From Verrucomicrobiota bacterium (lineage in GTDB: Bacteria; Verrucomicrobiota; Verrucomicrobiia; Opitutales; Opitutaceae): a DNA stretch of 64,000 nucleotides. This document shows, one piece after another, positions 19,297 through 27,398 of this stretch. Position numbers and translations under genes: made by a program. Position 1 is the first letter of the stretch, and every line of letters starts with the position of its first letter. The notes under the pieces are model-generated. The model saw nothing but the letters and a program-made list of their open reading frames with translations, had not been told where the DNA came from and did no database searches. The stretch covers positions 62,001 to 126,000 of the forward strand of contig JAEZGX010000009.1 of the NCBI GenBank assembly GCA_023416735.1, given 5' to 3'.

Positions 19297-20655
19297 TCAT
19301 CGACGAATGCCGGCCTGTTCCAGCAACCAGCTTCGCACGCGTTCGTCGACTTCGGGAAACACCGTGTGCCCCATCTTGCGCGCGACCAGCAGGCGTTTCG
19401 GCGCGGACAAGGTGTTGTAGGTCGAGAACACCGAAGTCGGCGGACAATTTTCGTCGATATAGCCGATCGCGACGAGCATCGGTGCGCGGACGCGACGCGC
19501 GAGATTGACGGTGTCGTAGTAACGTGTCGTTGCGATTTTCTCCGGGGTGCGGTGACGGCTCTCGGCACCCCGCATCATGTGCGGCCAGCCTCCGGCCCGG
19601 TCATGCAGATAACCGGTGACGTCGCAGTAAGCCGGCACGATCGCCGCCGCCGCGGTCACACGCGGATCGAGCGCAGCAGTGGCGAAAGTCAGTTGGCCGC
19701 CCTGGCTCGCGCCGAACATGATCAAATTTTTCCCGTCCCAGTTTTCGCGCGTCGTGAGGAAATCGTTTGCGCGCAGACAGCCGAGATAAACCCGCCGGTA
19801 ATAATACGTGTCGCGATCATCGAGATTGTAGAGCTGATAACCATCGAGCGCGCCGGTGCGCATTTGTTCGTAGACTTCCGTCTGCTGCGTGACGGGAATT
19901 CCGTGAATGCCGATTTCGAGCGTGATCGCGCCGCGCTCCGCGAGCTCGCGTTGGCCCGAATACGCTCTCACGCCAGCGGCCGGGACGCGCAGGATCGCCG
20001 GATAACGGCCGGGTGCTTTCGGTTCGCACAAAATGCCGAAGATGCGGCCGGGATACGGCATGGCGGCGGTCGTGCGACTCCACGTGCGAAAGCTCACGTG
20101 GTAAACATTGATCGCGCCGCGGCTGGCCTCGGGGATTAGCTCCAGCCGCGGCTCCAGCGGGATCTTCGCGAGCTCGGCTTTGCTCGCGCTCCAAAATACG
20201 TCGAAATCGTCGGCGTCCTCCTGCGTCGGCGCGATGTGCTCCGGCGCGAAGCCCGCGGCTGCGAGCGAACGATAGTCGCGTCCGTCGATTTTCGTCGTCA
20301 CCACGCAACGGATGAACCCCGGCTCGCCGAGCGTGCCACCGTCAATCGTCGCGCCTTCGGCCGAAACGGTGACCGCTCGCTCTTCGGCCGGCATGCCTTC
20401 GGGACCGACGCGATACTTCACCTCCGCACCGGCGACCGGCTGATCGTCGGCGGTCACCCGAATGAGAAATCTCACCCGCTCGCCGGTAGCATAGGTCCAC
20501 GAGTCGCGATCGGGCGCAACGTCGAGTTGGACAACGGCGACGTGCTCGTCCGCCGGGCTGTCGATCGCGAGAGCAACAGGAATGCAGGCGAATGCCAACA
20601 GCCAGACGCCGCGCGGCCACCTCCCCCACGCCATCGATCGAGGGTGAAATTTCAC
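19297..20655 (-). CDS. Secreted acetyl-xylan-esterase-like alpha/beta hydrolase (CE7/AXE1-like)
   Basis: A 452-residue exported esterase. The N-terminus is basic and followed by a signal peptide (GVWLLAFACIPVALA); MAWGRWPRG eight residues in is an alternative start. Residues about 35-130 form an accessory beta domain (an Ig-like segment with VRFLIRVTADDQPVAGAEVK). The catalytic part matches the AXE1/CE7 layout: DDFDVFWSASKAELAKIPLE, nucleophile elbow MFGASQGGQLTFATAALDPR, and the terminal histidine in KMGHTVFPEVDE. Members deacetylate xylan and acetylated oligosaccharides or antibiotics. It follows the M14 gene by 16 bases and is probably cotranscribed. Confidence 0.85.
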   Translation of the reverse strand: MKFHPRSMAWGRWPRGVWLLAFACIPVALAIDSPADEHVAVVQLDVAPDRDSWTYATGERVRFLIRVTADDQPVAGAEVKYRVGPEGMPAEERAVTVSAEGATIDGGTLGEPGFIRCVVTTKIDGRDYRSLAAAGFAPEHIAPTQEDADDFDVFWSASKAELAKIPLEPRLELIPEASRGAINVYHVSFRTWSRTTAAMPYPGRIFGILCEPKAPGRYPAILRVPAAGVRAYSGQRELAERGAITLEIGIHGIPVTQQTEVYEQMRTGALDGYQLYNLDDRDTYYYRRVYLGCLRANDFLTTRENWDGKNLIMFGASQGGQLTFATAALDPRVTAAAAIVPAYCDVTGYLHDRAGGWPHMMRGAESRHRTPEKIATTRYYDTVNLARRVRAPMLVAIGYIDENCPPTSVFSTYNTLSAPKRLLVARKMGHTVFPEVDERVRSWLLEQAGIRR

Positions 20656-20671
20656 GGGAAAAGCGAGGCCG

Positions 20672-21901
20672 TTATTTCGGCGCCCATTGCGCGCGGCCGC
20701 CGCGCTCGGCGAGGAAGGTCATTCCTGCTTCGAAGGCGACGAGGTGCGCATCGACGAGTTGCTCGGGAGTATGCTTCGCCACTTCGCCCGCGCGGTTTTT
20801 GCCGGCGAAACTGTGCGACGGCGACTCGATCAACACGGCTAGCGCGCCGCAGTGGAGGTTGAGCGCCGTATCCAGATTCATTCGCGGCGTGCCCTTTTTT
20901 GGCGGCGAGGCCTCGAGCGCGACGTCCTTGGTGCTCTGCAGTCCGGCCTCGGTGAGCGCGGTGTGCACGGCGCGATAGAGCTCGTCGAAGATCGGCAGCA
21001 GCGCCGCTTCCGTCGCGGGCCGATGCATGCGCACGAAATAATTTTGCGGCGGTGCGCCTGTATGCATGTTGAACATCAGGTCCGGGCGCTCGCGCGCCGT
21101 GAGGTCGAGCAGCGCCTGCGTCTCCGGCTGGCGCGCGCCGAGGAAATCGTCGTGCTGGATATTGACGCCGGCGTCGTTCGGGTAACCGCCGGGAAACTGC
21201 GTGCGCGCGAAGTCGAGCGGGATGAACTCCTTGACCGTCGGCCAGCCGATGCGCGTGCCGTCCTTCCACACTCCCGTGTTGAAGTAGGTGTGGAATCGAT
21301 TGTCGGTGTCGCAATACGGCTGCATGCGCAGCGGGATCCGAGCACGGCCGTCGACGTTGACGACCGGTATGAGCACGATCCGGTCGAGCCGCTCCCGCGC
21401 GGCAACGATCCCCGGCCACTCCTTGCCACGCAGGTCGCGACCGGTTTCGAGCACCGCAATAAGATTCATCACGCCGACGATGCCTTCAAACTCGCCCCCG
21501 TGCACTGCGCCCATGCCGACAAAAACTTTCTTGGCATGATCGGGACCGAGATACGCGCGAACGTCGAAGAAACCGAGTGAACCGGAAAACGTCGTCGTGC
21601 CCTTCCCCTGCCGCGGCGAACCGTAAGACACCGCGCGAATCGGCCGACCTCCGGCGGTGTGACCGATGACTTCCACGTGGCCACGCTTCACGTTCTTGGC
21701 GAGATACTGCTCGATTGCGTCGACTTCGCTGAGCCAGAAATCCGGGATCGTCTCGGCGTTCTGCAGATACTCGGCCGGAATCTCGGGAAACGCCTTCGGC
21801 GCGGTGACCGCCGCTGTCGCAGGGCTCAGCGCCAGCGCGGCGGCAAACCCAACCGCGCACGCATGACGGACGTTAAAAATGGAGCGAGAGGAAGAGATCA
21901 T
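20672..21901 (-). CDS. Secreted M14-family zinc carboxypeptidase
   Basis: A 409-residue exported metallopeptidase. The ATG at 21901 begins a signal peptide (VRHACAVGFAAALALSPATA). The zinc motif is GAVHGGEFEG (H-x-x-E near residue 133), the arginine/substrate region is IPVVNVDGRAR, the third zinc ligand is in LMFNMHTGAP, and the catalytic glutamate is in VLIESPSHSF. This is the general M14 order; it could cut peptides or peptidoglycan-type amides. It has no pro-domain of notable length. It lies between the DHDPS-like gene (94 bases upstream) and the CE7-like esterase (16 bases downstream). Confidence 0.88.
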   Translation of the reverse strand: MISSSRSIFNVRHACAVGFAAALALSPATAAVTAPKAFPEIPAEYLQNAETIPDFWLSEVDAIEQYLAKNVKRGHVEVIGHTAGGRPIRAVSYGSPRQGKGTTTFSGSLGFFDVRAYLGPDHAKKVFVGMGAVHGGEFEGIVGVMNLIAVLETGRDLRGKEWPGIVAARERLDRIVLIPVVNVDGRARIPLRMQPYCDTDNRFHTYFNTGVWKDGTRIGWPTVKEFIPLDFARTQFPGGYPNDAGVNIQHDDFLGARQPETQALLDLTARERPDLMFNMHTGAPPQNYFVRMHRPATEAALLPIFDELYRAVHTALTEAGLQSTKDVALEASPPKKGTPRMNLDTALNLHCGALAVLIESPSHSFAGKNRAGEVAKHTPEQLVDAHLVAFEAGMTFLAERGGRAQWAPK

Positions 21902-21995
21902 AAGGTGCAGGGTTGGAGGTGGGCGGATCGGGAGCGGAACCCACCAACAACGGCGGGCTCCACCTTTGGGATGAAAAACGGGTGCGAGAACATGG

Positions 21996-23060
21996 TTATT
22001 GCCCGGCGAGCCAGCTCGCGCGGTGTTTTGCGACAAAGTCGTCGTCACAAAGCCACGGATACGCCTGCGACACGCGGGTGATTTCACGCGCCTGGCCGGG
22101 CGAAAGTTGTTCGTGGGGATCAAGGCAGGCTGTCGTCGCGAGCAGTCCCTGACGGCGCAGCACTTCATGGATGCCGGGGAGACAACCGGCGAAACGATGT
22201 GCGCTGTCGAAGATCGCAGCGTTCGCATCCGTTAGCGCGGCGTTGCGCGTGAGCCAGAGCTGGTCGATGCGACCGCGCGAGCGCGCGCGTTGCAGCTCAC
22301 GAAACAGCGTCACCGCCTGCTCCGTCCACACGCCCCACTGCCCCAACAATCCGCCATCGAAGTGACGCGTGCGACCAGCGAACTCGAAAGGCGTGAGCAG
22401 GTCCGCGATGATGTTGTCGTCGTTGCCCGTGTAGAGCGCCACATCGTCGCGGCCGGCCTCCATCACCGCGCGCACGACATCAAGCGTGCGGTAGCGATCG
22501 AATGGAGCGAGCTTCACGGCGACCAGCTCTGGAATCTCGGCGAACTCGCGCCAGAACCGATACGAGAACGTCCGCCCGCCCACCGCCGGTTGAAGATAGA
22601 AACCGATTAGCGGCAGTTCTTGCGCCACGCGCCGGCAATGTTTCAACACCGCATCTTCGGCGTCCTTCGCCCACGCGCCCAGGCTGAGCAAGCCCGCCTC
22701 GTAGCCAAACGAACGCGCCGTGCGCGCCTCCGTCACGGCCTGCTTGGTTTTGCCACAAAGGCCCGCGATCAGCGCAAACCGGCGCGGCTGTTTCGCGCGT
22801 CCGAGCCACCCTTTCGCAGTTTCGGCGGCGAGCGCCAGCACGCGGTCGTAGAGCGCGATTTTTGGATCGCGAATCGCGAACTGCGTTGAGTGCACCGCCA
22901 CCGCGAGACCGCCGGCGCCCGCGTCCACGTAGTAGCGCACAAGTCCCCGTTGGCGACGATCGTCCCAGCGACGATCGGTCCGCAGCGCCAGCGGCAGCGC
23001 CGGGATGACTTGCCCGGCGAGAAGATGCGAACGCAAGGAGACGGAAGATGCAGTGCTCAT
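21996..23060 (-). CDS. Dihydrodipicolinate-synthase-family aldolase/lyase
   Basis: A 354-residue TIM-barrel protein of the DapA/NanA superfamily, distinct from the true dapA in this window. The Schiff-base lysine is probably Lys183 in LVAVKLAPFDRYR and the catalytic tyrosine Tyr155 in IGFYLQPAVGGR. The canonical G-T-T-G-E loop is replaced by a region around VAVHSTQFAI, so the substrate differs from aspartate semialdehyde. Such variants usually act on 2-oxo sugar acids. Its neighbours (epimerase-like SDR upstream, exported esterase and peptidase downstream, Gfo/Idh dehydrogenase) point to a sugar-acid pathway. The precise reaction cannot be named. Confidence 0.82.
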   Translation of the reverse strand: MSTASSVSLRSHLLAGQVIPALPLALRTDRRWDDRRQRGLVRYYVDAGAGGLAVAVHSTQFAIRDPKIALYDRVLALAAETAKGWLGRAKQPRRFALIAGLCGKTKQAVTEARTARSFGYEAGLLSLGAWAKDAEDAVLKHCRRVAQELPLIGFYLQPAVGGRTFSYRFWREFAEIPELVAVKLAPFDRYRTLDVVRAVMEAGRDDVALYTGNDDNIIADLLTPFEFAGRTRHFDGGLLGQWGVWTEQAVTLFRELQRARSRGRIDQLWLTRNAALTDANAAIFDSAHRFAGCLPGIHEVLRRQGLLATTACLDPHEQLSPGQAREITRVSQAYPWLCDDDFVAKHRASWLAGQ

Positions 23061-23100
23061 GAAAACAGCAGCGTGGAAAGGTGAAATCGAGAGACTCAGA

Positions 23101-24168
23101 TCAGAATTTTCCGTCGCGGCGTTCGAAGCCCGTGGGCTTGCCCCATGTCTCCGCGGGTCCGCGCAACCAGGCCACCGTCCAGCGCATCATGGTTTCAAGG
23201 GAGGTGGGCGGCAGACCGAACCGCTCGTGCGATCGCCGTGCATTGTTGAGCCAGGCGGTTTCGGCTTCGCGACCGGTCACGATCGCGGGGCGCCCCAGCA
23301 GCTCGCCGAAACGTTGCGCGAGTTCGCGCACGGAAAGAATGGCAGGACCGGTGACGTTCACCGGCACGGCGGGCGAGCCGGCAATATCCAGTGCCTGGAT
23401 GCTGTGCTGCACCGCGTCGGTTTGCCAGATGACGTTAACGTGCCCCATCGCGACATCGACGGGCGTGCCGTTCATCACCTTCTGCGCGATATCGAGCAGC
23501 AGCCCGTAGCGAAACTCGACCGAGTAGTTCAGGCGAATCAGCGCGACCTGGGTGCCATGCGCGGCGGAGACTTCAGCGAAGGCGCGTTCGCGTTCGATGC
23601 ACGACGCCGCGTAAGCCGCCGGCGCGGGATCGACCGGCATGGACTCGTCCGCCCCACCCGTCTCCGGACGCACAAACGGATACACGCAGCCGGTGGAGAA
23701 CGCGACGATCTTGGAGGTGTGATAACGCGCCGCGACCAGGCGTGGCATCTCGACATTCATGCGTCGCAGGAGATCGGACGCGGCCGAGGTGCCGAACTTC
23801 ACGCCGGCAAGAAAGAACACCGTCGGCGCCTCCGGCAGTTGTTTGAGCGCCGCCTCGTCTGAAAGATCGCAGGCGACCGTCGAAATGCCGCGGGATTCGA
23901 AGTCGTCGCGATCTCGCAGCGTTGAGAAACGCGACACGGCGATCACCGGATCGCGGCGCCCCATGGCTTCCAGTCCGCGCTGCACCATGGCGCTCAGATG
24001 CAGGCCCATCTTTCCGCCCGCTCCGAGCACGAGCACCGGACCGGGATGGCGTGCGAGCGTCGCCTCCACCGCGGCTGAAGGCTGGCTCAGAAAGTCGTCC
24101 ACCGCGTCAGGAGCGCACGGCAGTTCAGGCCGGCCGTCGCCAAAAGAAGGTTCAGACGGGTTCGTCAT
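23101..24168 (-). CDS. NAD(P)-dependent epimerase/dehydratase (extended SDR)
   Basis: A 355-residue Rossmann protein. The nucleotide loop is VLVLGAGGKMGLHLSAM, a slightly unusual G-A-G-G-K-M-G. The middle has VFFLAGVKFGTSAA and the Ser-Thr-rich catalytic region FSTGCVYPFV. The usual Y-x-x-x-K is seen as AAYAASCIERE, so the catalytic lysine appears to be replaced and activity as a redox epimerase is uncertain. The start ATG at 24168 is preferred over one 14 codons upstream because that extension (N-A-R-W-T-P-C-F-I) is atypical. It lies 40 bases upstream of the DHDPS-like gene and is probably in the same operon. Confidence 0.82.
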   Translation of the reverse strand: MTNPSEPSFGDGRPELPCAPDAVDDFLSQPSAAVEATLARHPGPVLVLGAGGKMGLHLSAMVQRGLEAMGRRDPVIAVSRFSTLRDRDDFESRGISTVACDLSDEAALKQLPEAPTVFFLAGVKFGTSAASDLLRRMNVEMPRLVAARYHTSKIVAFSTGCVYPFVRPETGGADESMPVDPAPAAYAASCIERERAFAEVSAAHGTQVALIRLNYSVEFRYGLLLDIAQKVMNGTPVDVAMGHVNVIWQTDAVQHSIQALDIAGSPAVPVNVTGPAILSVRELAQRFGELLGRPAIVTGREAETAWLNNARRSHERFGLPPTSLETMMRWTVAWLRGPAETWGKPTGFERRDGKF

Positions 24169-24248
24169 GACGGTGATAAAGCAAGGTGTCCAACGCGCAT
24201 TTGAACTCAAGAAAATTGGCCGGTGAAAGCTGGATTTCGCGGATCACT

Positions 24249-24482
24249 TCAATTCGAAGAAGTCGCCTCGCGCGCCGAAGCACCGCGCGACGAAAACGGA
24301 TGCGGGCGACAGCGGTCTTTGTATCTAGTGGCGCGATACGCTTCGAAGCGCGCTTCGACGTCCTCCGCCCGCGCCGAGTAGGCGCATTGGGGACAGTAAT
24401 GTTCGTCGCGTGCGGCATCGTGCAGAAGGAACACGACGTCGACATCCCGCGCGAAGCACATGGGGCAGCGGTAGGTTTTCAT
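24249..24482 (-). CDS. Small zinc-ribbon-like protein, translationally coupled
   Basis: A 77-residue protein with two CxxC pairs (CPMC at residues 6-9 and CPQC at 30-33) separated by 20 residues with an aromatic-acidic stretch, which would form a single zinc ribbon. The C-terminus is basic and Ser/Arg-rich. The start overlaps the stop of the upstream 581-residue gene by four bases (ATGA), which argues strongly that it is translated. I do not recognise a named family. Roles such as a subunit or chaperone of the large protein or a nucleic-acid-binding accessory are open. Confidence 0.65.
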   Translation of the reverse strand: MKTYRCPMCFARDVDVVFLLHDAARDEHYCPQCAYSARAEDVEARFEAYRATRYKDRCRPHPFSSRGASAREATSSN

Positions 24483-26224
24483 GACGCGCTCAGGATCAAT
24501 CGGGTTCTCAAGCTCTGGCCCGCTGCAACGGTGCCAATGAGCGTTAGCGTGTAAAACGGCTGAAACATGAAGCCTTCGACCGCTTCGCCGCGCGCGCCCC
24601 CCCCGACGGGCTCGAGCGCGATCCGGCTGTGGACGGGCGGCAGCGTCGCTTCGACGCGATGCGGAGCCTCGACGCGCAAGGTGCGGGCCTCATATGCATA
24701 GACCAGCTCGCGTCGTTCGGTCGCGTCTTCCGCCGACAACACAAGGCCGCGCATGTCCTCGGGATACTCCGTCGTCCCCCAGCAGCCGCGGTGCGTTTCC
24801 GCGAGTTCGATGGTCGCAGAAGGATCCGACACCGTGAGCAGCCGCCGCTCGATTTCGACGATGCCCGCGCCGGGAAAACGAAAGACCGAGGCGGCCGTCA
24901 CCGTGACATCGCCCACCGCCAACGTGATCGGATCCGTGACGAGCTCTGAAACACCGTCCGCGCCGCGCGTGACACGCCCCGCAGTTCGACTGGCGGTGAA
25001 CGCCACGCGACTGCCGCGGCATCGCACTTCGGCGGTCTGACGCGGGCCGGCGGCGACGCCGCCGCGATGCTCCGAACTGATGAGATACGGGTAATTTCCG
25101 TTCCAGAGGTTCTTTGTATCCGAACCCATATTACGATCGAGCTGTCCGATCAGCGGGCGCAGATCGCAGATTGTGCCACCCGCGTTGAGGTCGATCGTGA
25201 GGCGGAAATACGCGTCGACATACCAGAACATCTGCCGGCGCGAACCGCACAGGATGTCGCTCCACAGATTCACTTCGGGGCGATTCACCGGAATGTGCGC
25301 GCGCACCCACTCCCCTGTTTCGCTCACGCTTTGATCCCGCACCAGGCCTGCGGCTTTCCGATCGGCGAGATATGCGAGCGACTCGCCATACAAGCGGCGC
25401 GCGGCGAAATGGTCCGGCGTGAACGGATGCCCGGGCGAAAGCCACGGCGGGCTCACGAAGAGGCTGTAGTAAACGTGATTGTTGTAGCGGAGCTGCTCGA
25501 GCCACTGATCGATGAAGTGCAGCAGGTAATCGCAACGATCGCCGTCGTTGGCCATCGCGCGAATCAGGTTCACCGGATGGCTCGCAAACAGATCGTCGCG
25601 GCTCGTCAGCGACAGCACCATGTCGCGATTCAGATGCGGCAGCGCGACGAGCCCGACCGCATCGTCCTCGCTCACCGCCGGAGAGAGATGGCAGTTACGC
25701 GACGGATAAAAAATGCCCCACGGCCCGCCTTCGCTGAACAGATGCCACTGGCGATTGTTGCCATGATACATCTTCAGCCCCTCTTCGAAACAGCTCACGA
25801 TCGCGGTCCGCAGATAGGGAAACTCTGCGCGTAGGAAACGCAGCGTCGCTGCGTCGAGAATGTAGGAGCCGAGCGATTGCGGCGGACAACCGAAGACCGT
25901 TTGAAAGCGCTCGATCAGAAAGCGGATGACCGCGAATCGCGTCGCTGACGGCAGCAGATAGATCGCCTTCTCCTCGGTGCCGAAACGCACGCGATAGTCG
26001 TCGCAGACCAGTTCGTGCAGATGAATGCCCACCTCGACGCCGTGCTCCGCCGACTCGCGGGCAACATACTCGCACACCTCGGGTTCGAACAACGCCCCAT
26101 ACGTCACCAGGATCGTCGTGCGCAATCCGTGACGATGCGCCTCCGCCTGTTGATAGCGCAGCACCTCGAGCCGCGCGGCGCCGCGGTCTGCCCGGTGAAT
26201 GACATTGAGCAACATCTGCCTCAT
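24479..26224 (-). CDS. Uncharacterised 581-residue protein with polysaccharide-deacetylase-like N-terminal half
   Basis: I do not recognise a named family. The N-terminal 280 residues have alternating beta/alpha character with features seen in NodB/deacetylase or alpha-mannosidase-type barrels: TILVTYGALFEPEV, EHGVEVGIHLHEL and LGSYILDAATLRFL. The middle has aromatic-rich WGIFYPSRNCHLSP and NLWSDILCGSRRQMFWYVDA. The last 200 residues look like a beta-sandwich. There is no signal peptide, so it should be cytoplasmic. It overlaps by 4 bases both the Gfo/Idh gene upstream and the zinc-ribbon gene downstream, so the three are a translationally coupled set. A carbohydrate-active role is inferred from context only. 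Confidence 0.72.
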   Translation of the reverse strand: MRQMLLNVIHRADRGAARLEVLRYQQAEAHRHGLRTTILVTYGALFEPEVCEYVARESAEHGVEVGIHLHELVCDDYRVRFGTEEKAIYLLPSATRFAVIRFLIERFQTVFGCPPQSLGSYILDAATLRFLRAEFPYLRTAIVSCFEEGLKMYHGNNRQWHLFSEGGPWGIFYPSRNCHLSPAVSEDDAVGLVALPHLNRDMVLSLTSRDDLFASHPVNLIRAMANDGDRCDYLLHFIDQWLEQLRYNNHVYYSLFVSPPWLSPGHPFTPDHFAARRLYGESLAYLADRKAAGLVRDQSVSETGEWVRAHIPVNRPEVNLWSDILCGSRRQMFWYVDAYFRLTIDLNAGGTICDLRPLIGQLDRNMGSDTKNLWNGNYPYLISSEHRGGVAAGPRQTAEVRCRGSRVAFTASRTAGRVTRGADGVSELVTDPITLAVGDVTVTAASVFRFPGAGIVEIERRLLTVSDPSATIELAETHRGCWGTTEYPEDMRGLVLSAEDATERRELVYAYEARTLRVEAPHRVEATLPPVHSRIALEPVGGGARGEAVEGFMFQPFYTLTLIGTVAAGQSLRTRLILSAS

Positions 26225-27279
26225 GCGAGGGGCAAGTTCACAGCAGCTCCGGTTCGATCGCTCTCAGCCATCGCCGCAACCACCCGAATGCCTTCAACGA
26301 TGGTTGCAATTCCTGCCGCGTCCAGCGGTCGGCGCCCGGCAATCGCGTCGGCGAATTCACGCCATGGATACTCACCACTCCGCGGCGCCACTTCTTCCGT
26401 CGCGATCAGCCGCCGCTGCGCGCCGTCGCCCATTACAAGGCTGAGCCGCGCCGACGAGCCCGACGCGGGGCGCCACGGCATCGCCGGATCCAGGTTGCGA
26501 TAGATCGTCCCGCGTTCGCAGTGCAGCAGCAGGCTGTTCAGATAACGATCTCCGTCATCGCAGCAAAAGGTCGCAAAAACACTCGCGAGTCCACCGGAGC
26601 GAAACCGAATCGCGAGTTGCCCCTGGTCCGGCGTCGGTCGCCCCGTGCGGAGCCGCTCTCCTTGCGCGAAGACCTGGCTAGCGGGACCGAAAAGACGCAC
26701 GAGGTCGTTGATCGCGTAAATCCCCAGCCTAAACACCGGCGCGAGCGGACAGCGGAGCGGATCGTCATACCATGAGCCGTCCGCCTGCTCCTGCACGTTC
26801 GTCAGCATCTCGGCACGGGCCGCCACTGGCCGGCCGAGATCGTAGTCACGGATCCACGTCTCCATGCGCACGACATCCGACGGTTGCGGACTCGGCGAAT
26901 TGACCTGAACCACGCGGCCAAGCCGCCTCGCCTCCTGCAGCACCTCTTCCGCCGCCTTTGGATCCAGCTCGAACGGTTTGGTCGTGATCACGTCCTTGCC
27001 CGCTCGAAGACAAAGGCGGATGAGATCAGCCCGTCCAGCGGGCGGAGTGAACAACGCCGCGACCGGAAGTCGCGGATCGGTCAGCGCATCCTCCAAACGC
27101 TCGAAACCCGGCACCGCAAGTTCCGCCGCTGTGCGCTGCACCAACGCAGCATCGCGATCGCAAACCGCCGCGACGCGAATCCCGTCGCCTTCCTCTCCGG
27201 CCAAGATCCGGTCAATCAGGTAGCGCCCAAACCGAAGGCCAACGATCAACAGCGGCAACTTGTCGGATGCGGACATCAT
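26221..27279 (-). CDS. Gfo/Idh/MocA-family sugar oxidoreductase
   Basis: A 352-residue NAD(P)-dependent dehydrogenase. The N-terminal Rossmann fold is LLIVGLRFGRYLIDRIL, slightly divergent because the usual G-x-G-x-x-G is G-L-R-F-G-R. The conserved lysine motif is DVITTKPFELDP (normally E-K-P, here T-K-P). The C-terminal beta-sheet dimer domain follows from about residue 130. It is the first gene of the 27.3-to-18.0 kb minus-strand train. Palindromic GTTGC-type sites lie directly upstream (27294-27343), so regulation by the GntR-type protein at 56.8 kb is plausible. The stop overlaps the next gene by ATGA. Confidence 0.87.
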   Translation of the reverse strand: MMSASDKLPLLIVGLRFGRYLIDRILAGEEGDGIRVAAVCDRDAALVQRTAAELAVPGFERLEDALTDPRLPVAALFTPPAGRADLIRLCLRAGKDVITTKPFELDPKAAEEVLQEARRLGRVVQVNSPSPQPSDVVRMETWIRDYDLGRPVAARAEMLTNVQEQADGSWYDDPLRCPLAPVFRLGIYAINDLVRLFGPASQVFAQGERLRTGRPTPDQGQLAIRFRSGGLASVFATFCCDDGDRYLNSLLLHCERGTIYRNLDPAMPWRPASGSSARLSLVMGDGAQRRLIATEEVAPRSGEYPWREFADAIAGRRPLDAAGIATIVEGIRVVAAMAESDRTGAAVNLPLA

Positions 27280-27293
27280 CGATGCCGCACAAA

Positions 27294-27343
27294 AACAACA
27301 TATTTTTCGTTACGCAACATTCCAGTTTTGTTGCGACCAACAA
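27294..27343. promoter_or_regulatory. Putative operator cluster upstream of the Gfo/Idh operon
   Basis: Two inverted repeats and a half-site lie 15-64 bases upstream of the start at 27279. TTGTTGCGACCAACAA (27328-27343) has perfect 6-bp arms. TCGTTACGCAACAT (27307-27320) reads ATGTTGCGTAACGA on the other strand. A half-site AACAACA is at 27294-27300. The GTTGC half-site is the same as in the divergent region of the GntR-type regulator at 56.7 kb. Confidence 0.55.
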
Positions 27344-27398
27344 ATAGATTCCCGTTGGCGCAGCAGTTCAAGAGCACAACCCGAGGATCCGGAGCGTT

